Assembly (NCBI GenBank): GCA_003577105.1
Contig: QEUQ01000012.1
Location: 1-52,327 of the forward strand
Length of the DNA: 52,327 nt
Origin: Acidobacteriota bacterium
Lineage (GTDB): Bacteria; Actinomycetota; Acidimicrobiia; ATN3
Reading direction: 5' to 3'
The position numbers and the translations under genes are program-made. Below are positions 15,802 through 23,251 of the stretch, piece after piece (position 1 is the stretch's first letter; each line of letters begins with the position of its first letter). Under the pieces are notes generated by a model. The model had not been told where the DNA came from, ran no database searches, and saw only the letters and a list, made by a program, of their open reading frames with translations.

Positions 15802-16989
15802 GGCACATTGTCGAGGTGCCCGGGAAGTTCCCGGCGAGCACGCCCGAGGGTAGTCCCGGCATCGGGCGATGACGCGCGATTGTCAGCAGGTGAGTGACGT
15901 CTTCGTTGTGCATCCCGAGGCGCTTGGCTTCCTCGGCGTACTGGTTCACGAGCAGCGGGTGGGGGCGGAGCATCCCCGTTGGCCAGGGCGCCGCACCGGC
16001 TTCGGGGCCCAAGGTCGAAAAAGCAACTTGCGGCGAATCAGGCGCTAGCTCGCTCAACGCATTCGCGATCCCCTCAGCAAGCTGGATGAGGTGGTCGAGA
16101 TCACCGGGGTCCGCCCGGTACCCATTGACGGCCAACGAGACCACCCCGTGAGTTGCCTCCAGTCGAATCCATGGGTCATTCCGTTGAGGAAGATATGGCC
16201 TGAGCCGCTCGGCAACAGCGGCGACGAACCCGTCGTCGAGCCCTCTTCCCCCCGGCATCATGTATCCGGGTACTCCGTAGTCGTCGAGAACGGGATCTCG
16301 GAGGAAGCCCTGCATCACTTTGCGTTTCACAGTGATTGGGGGCAACGGCGCTATCTCCGGAGTCCGCACGTGCACGGCGGTACTTGGAACCCAAACAGCG
16401 TTGGCTGCGAACGGTTCATTTGGGCGCTCCTTGACGAACCCTACAAACTCAGACGCCGACCTTCGCGTGACGACCCTGACGTCAAATAGCGCTCCGCCCT
16501 GGCGCACGCCGCCTTCGACGGCCGCGAGTTCCAGCAGCTCATGACTGACAAGTCCAAATCGGCCGCTTGGCAGTGCGCCGACGCTTACGTTGAAGGTGTA
16601 GTCGGGCCAGGCCGGCTGTGTCGCTGTGAAGCCGTTGTGAATCGCCTGACCGATAGAGGTCAGGCCCCGCTCGTGCGCGAAAGCCTCAAGAGTGACCGCC
16701 GGGTGACCGCGGCGGGCATCTTCGACATCGTCGGGCGTGAAAGCGGCGTGGCCGAATCGCGGCTGTGATCCCACGGCAGGTCCGGGCGACTCCGGCGTGG
16801 ACTCTCCCTCAGACTTATTACGTGATCGGCTGAACAGACCCAAGCGCCTTCCTCCATTGATGTACTCGTACCAGGTGCCGCGGCGCGCCCTTCGCGATGC
16901 CGTATTCATTGGGGGTTCTCAGCCACCCCAGCCTCGGCAGCGGGATTGTACTCATCAATTGCTGCCACGCCCGCGGGTGCCGGGCGCGA

Positions 16990-17061
16990 GAGCGGGCGGG
17001 TATCAAGCAGACCGAATTGGCTCGCCGCGCAGATGTGCCCCAGCCGGTGATTTCCGCGTAG
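16990..17061 (+). pseudogene. Remnant of an XRE-type helix-turn-helix
   Basis: One frame reads ERAGIKQTELARRADVPQPVISA then TAG. This is the canonical core of a lambda-repressor-like helix-turn-helix, which would normally continue with a Tyr-Glu. No start codon or continuing frame is convincing, so it looks like a decayed regulator or antitoxin. It could be a chance match, but the pattern is long. Confidence 0.35.
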
Positions 17062-17159
17062 ATGCCACAACTTCAATCTTGAGAGCGCTCGGTCGGCCGG
17101 GTGAGGCAAGAGAGGAGTCAGACTGACGCTGTCGCTAGCCCTCGCGGTACGCTGGAGTG

Positions 17160-17918
17160 ATGGATCAAACTCTTGACGCGCTGGCCGCAGAGACGGCTGG
17201 CCTCTCGTCGTTCCTCGAGCAACTGACGGATGACCAATGGCGGCATCCCTCTGCGTGTGCTGGCTGGTCGGTTTCCGACGTCGTTCTGCATCTCGCGCAG
17301 TCCGAGGAGGGCGTGATTTCGGCTTTCGATCATGGCAGTGCGGGTATTCCGCTCGCGCCCTACGCCAAAGAGGCAGTGTCAGGCGGCGGTGGAGCGGTAG
17401 ACGGAATTGTCGAAGCCGCCGTGCGCGCCGAGAGGCCGACTATTCCGGCTGACGTGCTGCCTCGCTGGCAGGAGGCCCACGCCGGCGTAATGCGACGCTT
17501 CCGAGAGGCTGAACCCGGTGCCAGACTCAACTGGATATCCGTGCCGCTGTCTCCCCGCACTCTTGCCACCACTCGGATTGCCGAGCATTGGATCCACGGC
17601 ATGGACATTCGCGAGCCACTTGGTGATCCCGCACCCGACACCGATCGGCTCGAGCTGATAGCGCGCCTCGCGTGGCGCACCCTCGGCTACGCGTTCGGGA
17701 GCGTTGGAGAGGTAGCGCCTTCGGTCGCGCTGCGTCTCGAGGGACCCGAGGGCGAGGCCTGGAAATTTGGCTCCGATGACGCAGAGGTGGTGATCACTGG
17801 ACCGGCGGGCGACTGGTGCCGTGTGGCCGCGAGAAGGCTTGACCCGGGTGAGTCATCCCTTATCTACGAAGGTACGGCGGGCAAACGAGTGCTGGAGCTG
17901 GTTCGCACCTACGCCTGA
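17160..17918 (+). CDS. Maleylpyruvate isomerase-family, mycothiol-type DinB-fold protein
   Basis: A 252-residue protein with an N-terminal four-helix DinB-like domain: QWRHPSACAGWSVSDVVLHLAQSE carries the first His, and IAEHWIHGMDIREPLG the second cluster, which together form the metal site of MDMPI enzymes. The C-terminal domain (SVALRLEGPEGEAWKFG to the end) is the small alpha/beta domain seen in TIGR03083/84-like members. Such enzymes use mycothiol, the actinobacterial thiol, in isomerisation or thiol-transfer reactions; the substrate here is unknown. A GTG at 17157 is an equally possible start. It stands alone. Confidence 0.8.
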   Translation: MDQTLDALAAETAGLSSFLEQLTDDQWRHPSACAGWSVSDVVLHLAQSEEGVISAFDHGSAGIPLAPYAKEAVSGGGGAVDGIVEAAVRAERPTIPADVLPRWQEAHAGVMRRFREAEPGARLNWISVPLSPRTLATTRIAEHWIHGMDIREPLGDPAPDTDRLELIARLAWRTLGYAFGSVGEVAPSVALRLEGPEGEAWKFGSDDAEVVITGPAGDWCRVAARRLDPGESSLIYEGTAGKRVLELVRTYA

Positions 17919-18013
17919 GTTAGCGGCAAAGGTGGGTACTTCGAGAAACATTTGTTAGCTTCCCTTCATGTCAATTGCCCTGATACCGGGCCGTATTGAA
18001 GATGGAGGCGCAG

Positions 18014-19492
18014 ATGCCCGTATTTCGTAGTCGTGTCGCGAGGAAGCTGGCCCTGGCGGTCGGCGTGCTGTTGATAGCGCTCTTCGTCACCGCGCCTGTC
18101 ATAGAGCAGGCTGAGGCGCTTACAAATGAGGAGAGGATTCCGGTTGGTTCGTTGCCGTACGCCGTCGATGTAAACCCGGTCACCAACAAGATCTACGTTG
18201 CGAACTACGCCTCCGGAAGCGTGTCGGTGATTGACGGGAATAACAACTCGACGACGCCTGTGACCGTTGGGACCGGTGCCCGTGACATTGCGATCAACAA
18301 GGTGACAAACAAGATCTACGTAGCCAACTTCACTTCCCCATTCATCTCTGTTATCGATGGCGTCAACAACTCGGCGACGCCCGTGACCGTCGGCTCAAAC
18401 CCTGTAGCGGTGGCAGTCAACGAAGTGACCAACAAGATCTACGTGGTAAACAACGCCTCAAATAACGTCACCGTAATTGACGGGAGCAACAATTCAACAA
18501 CGACGGTGGCAGTGGGACCTGCACCCGGGGCCATCGCTGTCAATCAAACGACTAACAAGATCTACGTCACTAATTACTCATCTAACAACGTCACCGTAAT
18601 TGACGGGAGCAACAACTCGACCACGCCAGTGGCAGTGGGCACGGGTCCCACCGCAGTTGCCGTAAACGAGGCCACCAACAAGATCTACGTCGCAAACCAG
18701 GTCGCCTCCTCCGTGACTCGGATCAACGGAACTGACAACTCGACGACTCCGATCGCGTCCGGGACTCAGCCGACATCCGTTGCCGTAAACGAGGCCACCA
18801 ACAAGATCTACGTCGCAAACTTCGCGTCGAGCAACGTGACAGTGATCAACGGAACTGACAACTCGACGACTCCTATCGCGGCTGGGACTCAGCCGTCATC
18901 CGTTGCCGTCAACGAGGCCACCAACAAGATCTACGTCGCGAACTATGGGTCGGGCAACATCACGGTTATCGAAGGCACCAACAACTCCTCGACATCAGTT
19001 GCGGCTGGAGGCGGACCTTTCGATGCGGCGGTCAATCAGGCGACTAACAAGATCTATGTGGCAAACCGCCTCGCGGCCGACGTTTCGCAATTCACCGATT
19101 CCACCCTCGACGATCTCGCCTCCGATGTCGGCGACCCATCGCGCCGCGGCGTTTGTGCCGAAGGCACCATCAGGCCCGGATTCCAGATGTACCTGACAAT
19201 CTCATCCGACGTTGACCAGACCATTCGGATCGACTACCTAACCAACTACGGCCGGGTGTCAAAGGCCCAAGCGCTGACTGGGGGCGTGAGGTACACCGAG
19301 AACGTAAACGGAATACTGCCAGTACTTCTAGGCGGTGTTGGGATTGTGCCCGACCCCAACGCCATAGATACCTCGGTGAAGATCACCGGATCGGAGCGGG
19401 TCTATCTTGCATGCCCGCTGTATTTCAACGCATCGATAGGTGCAGCAGGTGGCGTCAACGGAGGCCATGTCCAGGACTCAACTCGAGGGTGA
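18014..19492 (+). CDS. Secreted YVTN-type beta-propeller repeat protein
   Basis: ATG 18014 follows GGAGG by 5 bases. Residues 1-36 form a signal peptide (MPVFRSRVARKLALAVG, a hydrophobic core, then IEQAEA). Eight units of exactly 41 residues follow, each with the core VNEATNKIYVAN...VTVIDGTNNSTTP, the YVTN/YncE type of beta-propeller blade. After the repeats comes a roughly 140-residue C-terminal domain (from DSTLDDLASD) with two cysteines (GVCAEG and LACPLY) that may form a disulfide. It is probably an exported surface or matrix protein; ligand unknown. A hairpin 15 bases after the stop may end transcription. Confidence 0.85.
   Translation: MPVFRSRVARKLALAVGVLLIALFVTAPVIEQAEALTNEERIPVGSLPYAVDVNPVTNKIYVANYASGSVSVIDGNNNSTTPVTVGTGARDIAINKVTNKIYVANFTSPFISVIDGVNNSATPVTVGSNPVAVAVNEVTNKIYVVNNASNNVTVIDGSNNSTTTVAVGPAPGAIAVNQTTNKIYVTNYSSNNVTVIDGSNNSTTPVAVGTGPTAVAVNEATNKIYVANQVASSVTRINGTDNSTTPIASGTQPTSVAVNEATNKIYVANFASSNVTVINGTDNSTTPIAAGTQPSSVAVNEATNKIYVANYGSGNITVIEGTNNSSTSVAAGGGPFDAAVNQATNKIYVANRLAADVSQFTDSTLDDLASDVGDPSRRGVCAEGTIRPGFQMYLTISSDVDQTIRIDYLTNYGRVSKAQALTGGVRYTENVNGILPVLLGGVGIVPDPNAIDTSVKITGSERVYLACPLYFNASIGAAGGVNGGHVQDSTRG
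18138..19100 (+). repeat. Eight tandem 123-bp coding repeats
   Basis: The anchor AAGATCTA occurs with its ATCT at 18191, 18314, 18437, 18560, 18683, 18806, 18929 and 19052, a spacing of exactly 123 bp each time. Copies 5 to 7 are the most alike at DNA level, which suggests recent duplication or gene conversion within the array. Confidence 0.95.
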
Positions 19493-19506
19493 TCACCGTC
19501 GGATTT

Positions 19507-19534
19507 CGGGATGGTCGCAGAATCGGCCATCCCG
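19507..19534. terminator. Hairpin after the propeller gene
   Basis: CGGGATGG and CCATCCCG form an 8-bp perfect stem with a 12-base loop, 15 bases beyond the stop codon. No T run follows, so it may be a weak terminator or an mRNA-stabilising hairpin. Confidence 0.4.
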
Positions 19535-19749
19535 GGACCGACAGCTCTTGGCCCGATCTATTGATTCCGACTCGGCAACGAGTCTTTAGCAAGTGGGATG
19601 TGCCTTCTGCGCTAGTGGCGGATGCATGACCGAGATGCCATCAGTCAGCATGTTTGCTGAGAGTGCGGGTGAGCCTGCCGCGAAGGGCGATCGGTCCCGT
19701 CGCGAAACCTGAGCATCAATCGCATTCGCTCGCCGACGCGCGTCGCCCT

Positions 19750-20151
19750 CTAGAGATCCTGCCCCTCTGCCTCGGCAACCGGTACTGCGATGACCATCTT
19801 GCCGTCGAACATGACGTTGGGGTTTCGGATCGCTACGTACTTGGGCGATTGCTGAACAAGTAGCTGAGTCGGGTTCTCTGGGTCGTACAGCACTCGCACG
19901 GGCTCACCTTCGGCAAGGCCGGTGAGCGTCACCTCGTTCATATTGGCCCGAGCCGTAACCCGCACCGGTGCGGCGCCGCCGGCTGGGGTGAATTCGACCG
20001 TGAATTCGTACACCTCGACGACGCCGTCGGCCTTGCGCTCTCCGGTGTCTCGCATGGCAATGATGGTTGCCACAGTCTGCTCGCCGCGCCTTGCCAAGAC
20101 GCGAGTGAGCGCCTTTTCTTCCTTCGTCAGTTTCGGTCTGAAGATTCCCAT
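19750..20151 (-). CDS. Small unknown protein with a DUF3592-like segment
   Basis: A 133-residue soluble protein starting MGIFRPKLTKEEKALTRVL. The middle reads as alternating beta strands (VVEVYEFTVEFTP, VRVTARANMNEVTL), and the segment PVRVLYDPENPTQLLV resembles the YDP-x-NP motif of DUF3592 proteins, though the usual membrane helices are absent. No function can be given. It stands alone, convergent with the propeller gene. Confidence 0.6.
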   Translation of the reverse strand: MGIFRPKLTKEEKALTRVLARRGEQTVATIIAMRDTGERKADGVVEVYEFTVEFTPAGGAAPVRVTARANMNEVTLTGLAEGEPVRVLYDPENPTQLLVQQSPKYVAIRNPNVMFDGKMVIAVPVAEAEGQDL

Positions 20152-20210
20152 GGGGTCAGGTTATTGGCGGGCGAGCCGATCGTGCCACGCGAGAGACGCG
20201 CAGCAAATCG

Positions 20211-20462
20211 ATGCGCCATCGCGCACCTGCCCGATCTGATTCGAGGCAGGCTGTACTAGATGCAGGTAGATCTGCATCTAGTCGCACCAAGTGCAATCGC
20301 GTCTGCAGGTGGAACCGTCCCACAGGCGCGGAGGCGCTTCGTCGACAGCGCTTCGCGAGGCAGGTCGCCGTTGAAATGGCGTCGCTGCGCAGTGATCCGA
20401 CAGCCTGGGGTGACTACCTCGCCGAGATCGACGCAACATCGGTGTGCGATGGCGTCGGTTGA
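20211..20462 (+). CDS. Possible antitoxin preceding the MazF-type toxin
   Basis: An 83-codon frame whose stop overlaps the toxin start by 14 bases. The last half (ALRRQRFARQVAVEMASLRSDPTAWGDYLAEIDATSVCDG) looks like the acidic, disordered tail of a toxin-binding antitoxin. The first half is Arg/Ser-rich and unconvincing, so the true start is unclear; a frameshift in the N-terminal DNA-binding part is possible. Another frame from ATG 20260 runs straight into the toxin. Called from position and the C-terminal part only. Confidence 0.45.
   Translation: MRHRAPARSDSRQAVLDAGRSASSRTKCNRVCRWNRPTGAEALRRQRFARQVAVEMASLRSDPTAWGDYLAEIDATSVCDGVG
20256..20281. promoter_or_regulatory. Palindromic operator of the MazF-type module
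   Basis: CTAGATGCAG and CTGCATCTAG are a perfect 10-bp inverted repeat with a 6-base spacer GTAGAT. It lies within the first part of the putative antitoxin frame, which supports a later antitoxin start or decay of that gene; it fits an autoregulatory site. Confidence 0.6.
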
Positions 20463-20784
20463 CGATCTCTGGCGAGTCGACTTCGGGGAGCCATACCCGG
20501 GGGAACCAGCCAAGCACCGCCCCGCGCTTATCCTTGGGCCAGCTGAGACCTTTGGCGCTATGCCATTTGTGATACTCGCACCGCTCACGACGACGCACCG
20601 GAACCTGTCTTTACACGTCGAGGTGGAACCGACCCAATTGACAGGGCTTGCCGGCGTCAGCTATGTCCAATGCGAACTGGTTCGGTCGGTCAGTGATAAG
20701 CGCCTCGTGCATAGGCTCGGGAGCATCGACCCGCCAACAAGCGTCCGAGTCGCGGAGATTCTCAAAACGCTGCTGAACTACTGA
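20449..20784 (+). CDS. mazF: MazF/PemK-type endoribonuclease toxin
   Basis: A 111-residue protein from ATG 20449. It has the family pattern: DLWRVDFGEPYPGEPAKHRPALIL at the start, VILAPLTTTHRN in the middle (strand plus conserved Thr), GVSYVQCELVRSVSDKRLVHRLGSI and a C-terminal helix. MazF toxins cut mRNA or other RNA at short sequences. The fold-defining N-terminal strand and the R-P-A turn are present, so the toxin seems intact. It overlaps the small frame upstream by 14 bases. Confidence 0.85.
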   Translation: MASVDDLWRVDFGEPYPGEPAKHRPALILGPAETFGAMPFVILAPLTTTHRNLSLHVEVEPTQLTGLAGVSYVQCELVRSVSDKRLVHRLGSIDPPTSVRVAEILKTLLNY

Positions 20785-20793
20785 GCGCGGCAA

Positions 20794-21246
20794 TCACGTC
20801 TGTAGCGAATCGTCGCGCGGCCAGGTCCACGCGTAGTAGACGACGGCCGCTAGCGCTGCGGTTTCTACCGCACTCCCAGCGACGAAGTAGCTCCATTCGC
20901 CAATCGCCGAGCCGACAATCGTGAGCGCGTAGAGCAGACTCAGTGAAATGTTGAGCACGCGATTGAGACGCGGGCCCAGTACCAACGTAGCGAAGATCAT
21001 CAGGCTGGGAATCAGTATGTAAGTCGTGGTCCCGAGTAGAAATCCTTGGCCCACGTCGAACTTGAAGACCTTGCCCGCTTCGAGGGATGCGCGGAAGTCA
21101 GGGCGATAGAGGCTGAAGAGATCAACGTAGGCGAATACGAACAGCATCGTCGCCCAGAGCCCCGAGATCTTGATTCGGACACCTACGGGAGCCGGGTTCA
21201 GCGTTGCTCCATCCGTCGCCTGTGCGTCCGGGCTCGTGCTTTCCAT
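20794..21246 (-). CDS. Four-helix membrane protein (DUF6326-like)
   Basis: A 150-residue protein with four predicted membrane segments: LWATMLFVFAYVDLFSLY, FLLGTTTYILIPSLMIFATL, VLNISLSLLYALTIVGSAI and a last one in ETAALAAVVYYAW. The pattern matches small actinobacterial membrane proteins annotated DUF6326; function unknown. It is divergent from a TetR regulator across a large palindrome, which suggests that the regulator controls it. Confidence 0.7.
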   Translation of the reverse strand: MESTSPDAQATDGATLNPAPVGVRIKISGLWATMLFVFAYVDLFSLYRPDFRASLEAGKVFKFDVGQGFLLGTTTYILIPSLMIFATLVLGPRLNRVLNISLSLLYALTIVGSAIGEWSYFVAGSAVETAALAAVVYYAWTWPRDDSLQT

Positions 21247-21271
21247 TGAGCACCTCCGTCGAGACTTCCTT

Positions 21272-21308
21272 AGCTTACTAAGTAATCCTATGAATTACTT
21301 AGTAAGCT
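21272..21308. promoter_or_regulatory. TetR operator, 15-bp-arm palindrome
   Basis: AGCTTACTAAGTAAT and ATTACTTAGTAAGCT form a perfect 15-bp inverted repeat around the 7-base spacer CCTATGA. It sits in the gap between the two divergent genes and can control both. An in-frame ATG at 21290 lies in the spacer, an argument for the later TetR start at 21317. Confidence 0.9.
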
Positions 21309-21316
21309 TGTCAACC

Positions 21317-22030
21317 ATGAAGAAGAACAGGGCTGGCCAATCTCGCTTACCCGTGACTCGAGAACGGATCTTGCGGGCCGCGATAGCGGTCGCAGATGAG
21401 CACGGCCTAGCTGCGGTGACCATGCGGCGACTCGGTTCAGAGCTCGGTGTTGAGGCGATGTCGCTCTACAAGCATGTCGCCAACAAGGACGCGATCTTGG
21501 ACGGCATCGCCGAGCTGGTCATCGGCGAGATCGAGGTACCGGGCGGGGAGGCCGGGTGGATGGAAGCCATGCGGCGGCGGGCCAGGTCGGCTAGAGAAGT
21601 GTTGACTAGACACTCGTGGGCCGTCGGGCTCATGGAGAGCCGAGCGACGATGGCAGTCGCCGTCGAAGGGTACGTCGACAGTGTGCTCGGCATACTCAGA
21701 TCGGGTGGTTTTTCGATCGAAGACGCAGCTCACGCTTTCTGGCTCCTCGACAACTACGTCTACGGTCACGTGATCCACGAGGCGAGCGTGGCGCGAGGCA
21801 ACACCGAAAGGGCGACAGGCCCGGCTTCTACGGCCGGCGGCGAGGTAGCGTCGGGCGACCACTCCCACCTTCGCGAGGTGAAGGAGTACGCGCAGGACTT
21901 CGAGTTCAGCATGGATGGGGAGTTCGAGTTCGGCCTCGACCTCATTCTCAACGCTTTGAATCAGCGCTTGCAGCTGCCTTCAGAACTCGGCGCTGCCACC
22001 GACAACCGCGGTACAGCGCACAGGAAATGA
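21317..22030 (+). CDS. TetR-family transcriptional repressor
   Basis: A 237-residue regulator. The N-terminal DNA-binding domain reads TRERILRAAIAVADEHG ... TMRRLGSELGVEAMSLYKHVANKDAILDGI, the class with YKHV in the recognition helix that is common in TetR proteins controlling drug or stress exporters (TetR_C_1-like C-terminal domain). The ligand domain contains an acidic His-rich loop (GGEVASGDHSHLREVKEY). It is transcribed away from the DUF6326-like gene, with the large palindrome between them as likely operator. Confidence 0.85.
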   Translation: MKKNRAGQSRLPVTRERILRAAIAVADEHGLAAVTMRRLGSELGVEAMSLYKHVANKDAILDGIAELVIGEIEVPGGEAGWMEAMRRRARSAREVLTRHSWAVGLMESRATMAVAVEGYVDSVLGILRSGGFSIEDAAHAFWLLDNYVYGHVIHEASVARGNTERATGPASTAGGEVASGDHSHLREVKEYAQDFEFSMDGEFEFGLDLILNALNQRLQLPSELGAATDNRGTAHRK

Positions 22031-22041
22031 CGCGGCGGCCA

Positions 22042-22509
22042 TCAGCTTTCGTGCTCAGCAGATTCCGACGCGATTCGAGCTGTGGCGCGTTCAATCCGAA
22101 TGAGCATTGCAGCTGACGGCACCACCTTGCCGCTCCGATAGGTGCTGAGGCGCGAGGCGCTTGTGCCGATCAGATTGGCGAATTCGGCGTTGGTCAAACC
22201 CGTGCTCGCGACAGCTTTGCGCACCCTTTCGGCGACCTCTGAACGGTCGGCTAACTCCTCCTTTCTCCGGGCATTCTCGATTGCTAGTGCAAATAGAGTG
22301 CCTGCCCGATCGGCATCGGGAGCGCGTGATGACAAATAGCGCTCAACGCGGCGCGCAACTGAACCCCATGGCGAACGGCGGATCTCGTCGAGGACTGGTT
22401 TCCAATCGGGAACAAGTCCGCGTTCGATGACCGTTACCAATGCCTCAAAGGGCCAAGTTTGGACGTCGTCATCGGGAGATGCATCGACGTTGCGGAATTT
22501 CACCGTCAT
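22042..22509 (-). CDS. XRE-type regulator, probable antitoxin
   Basis: A 155-residue protein with a C-terminal lambda-repressor-like helix-turn-helix: GLTNAEFANLIGTSASRLSTYRSGKVVPS, near residues 105-135. The N-terminal half is helical (WPFEALVTVIERGLVPDWKPVLDEIRRSPWG), a form found in regulators paired with nucleotidyltransferase toxins. Its ATG overlaps the stop of the upstream gene by 4 bases, so the two are coupled. It ends 12 bases from the convergent TetR gene. Confidence 0.75.
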   Translation of the reverse strand: MTVKFRNVDASPDDDVQTWPFEALVTVIERGLVPDWKPVLDEIRRSPWGSVARRVERYLSSRAPDADRAGTLFALAIENARRKEELADRSEVAERVRKAVASTGLTNAEFANLIGTSASRLSTYRSGKVVPSAAMLIRIERATARIASESAEHES

Positions 22510-23198
22510 TGCGCCACCCCGCTCAGGCGCAGTGCCAGCGCTTGACAGGCCATTACCACATCTGCCCAGTCGTGCCAGCGCTCATCGAGGCCCTTGTAGC
22601 GAGGAAGCTCAGCGGTTACTTCTGCATCACGCGGACGCGGGTCTGCGAGCGCGATCACGAGCGAAGTGAGCACCGACGCGTCCTCGCCTGACCTGTCGAC
22701 GTAGTAGTCGTCAATGTGCGAGAGGATCTCAACCGCCGCGTCTTCACCCAGGTGCGCAGACAGAGCGACTACGTCGAGATAGTCGCGAACGACGTTTCGC
22801 TGTACTACCAGGTAGGCCTTGACCCGCAGCGCCTCAGGAGCAGTTGGGGCTTTGACTGAAGTGTCGGGCGCAACTTCGACCTCGCAGGTTTCAAGGGGTC
22901 GCTTGCGCCTCATCTGGCGAAGTCCCGCCTCTACGCCGTCGAGATTGCCCATGATCGTGAACGGCGGTCTAGATGCCCGCACGGAGGTGGCCCATCCCTC
23001 GGTGGCCTCTACTGCGTCCAGCACTGCTTCGTATCGATCAACTAGGTCTGGCAGAACATGGTCGTGAACAAATGACTCGCGATGGCCGGCGTGGAGCGCG
23101 GCGGCCGACCCGCCCACCAGTACTGCGTCAGGCACGACTTCTTGTAGTCGAGACGCCGACTCCAAGACACGCTGGAGAGAGGGGTCTTGATCATCCAT
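22506..23198 (-). CDS. Nucleotidyltransferase-like toxin partner (AbiEii/MenT-like)
   Basis: A 230-residue protein. VPDAVLVGGSAAALHAGHRESFVHDHVLPDL matches the nucleotidyltransferase core G-G-S...(D/H)xD, although the catalytic pair reads HDH rather than DID-like, and PEALRVKAYLVVQRNVVRDYLDVVAL is the typical later Lys/Asp region. This layout, with an HTH partner directly behind, is found in AbiEii-like toxin-antitoxin pairs. ATG 23198 is preferred: the in-frame ATG at 23210 falls within a palindrome and -10-like box. Confidence 0.6.
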   Translation of the reverse strand: MDDQDPSLQRVLESASRLQEVVPDAVLVGGSAAALHAGHRESFVHDHVLPDLVDRYEAVLDAVEATEGWATSVRASRPPFTIMGNLDGVEAGLRQMRRKRPLETCEVEVAPDTSVKAPTAPEALRVKAYLVVQRNVVRDYLDVVALSAHLGEDAAVEILSHIDDYYVDRSGEDASVLTSLVIALADPRPRDAEVTAELPRYKGLDERWHDWADVVMACQALALRLSGVAQ

Positions 23199-23202
23199 TG
23201 GT

Positions 23203-23220
23203 ATTATCATATCTGATATG
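23203..23220 (-). promoter_or_regulatory. Promoter/operator of the XRE-nucleotidyltransferase pair
   Basis: CATATC-T-GATATG is a perfect 6-bp inverted repeat overlapping GATAAT/TATGAT, which resembles a -10 box reading leftward, just before the start of the toxin-like gene. Likely autoregulatory site. Confidence 0.4.
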
Positions 23221-23251
23221 CGGACCCAATGCTGGGCGGCACCGAAGCGTC

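Larger units (their letters stand above)
15485..16843 (-). pseudogene. Unknown protein broken by an in-frame insertion-duplication
   Basis: Read leftward from TTG 16843 (GGAGG seven bases before; start MGLFSRSRNKSE, a common opening in actinobacterial proteins), the frame gives a roughly 450-codon product of unknown family, rich in FGLVSHELLELAAVEGG-like sequence and without membrane segments. After LVWTEQGGRTSG it runs into VEVNRRNAQ and a TAG. In the same frame past the stop, LVWTEQGGRTSG occurs again and the frame continues (SVRGGVVLPATEG) to a natural stop at 15485. Removing 66 bp would restore one continuous protein. The 369-residue truncated form may still be made. An alternative ATG start exists at 16909. 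Confidence 0.6.

Noticed and set aside
19495-19749. Small plus-strand frames between the propeller and the next gene
   Set aside because: They are short, lack ribosome sites and overlap the hairpin or the convergent gene; treated as intergenic.
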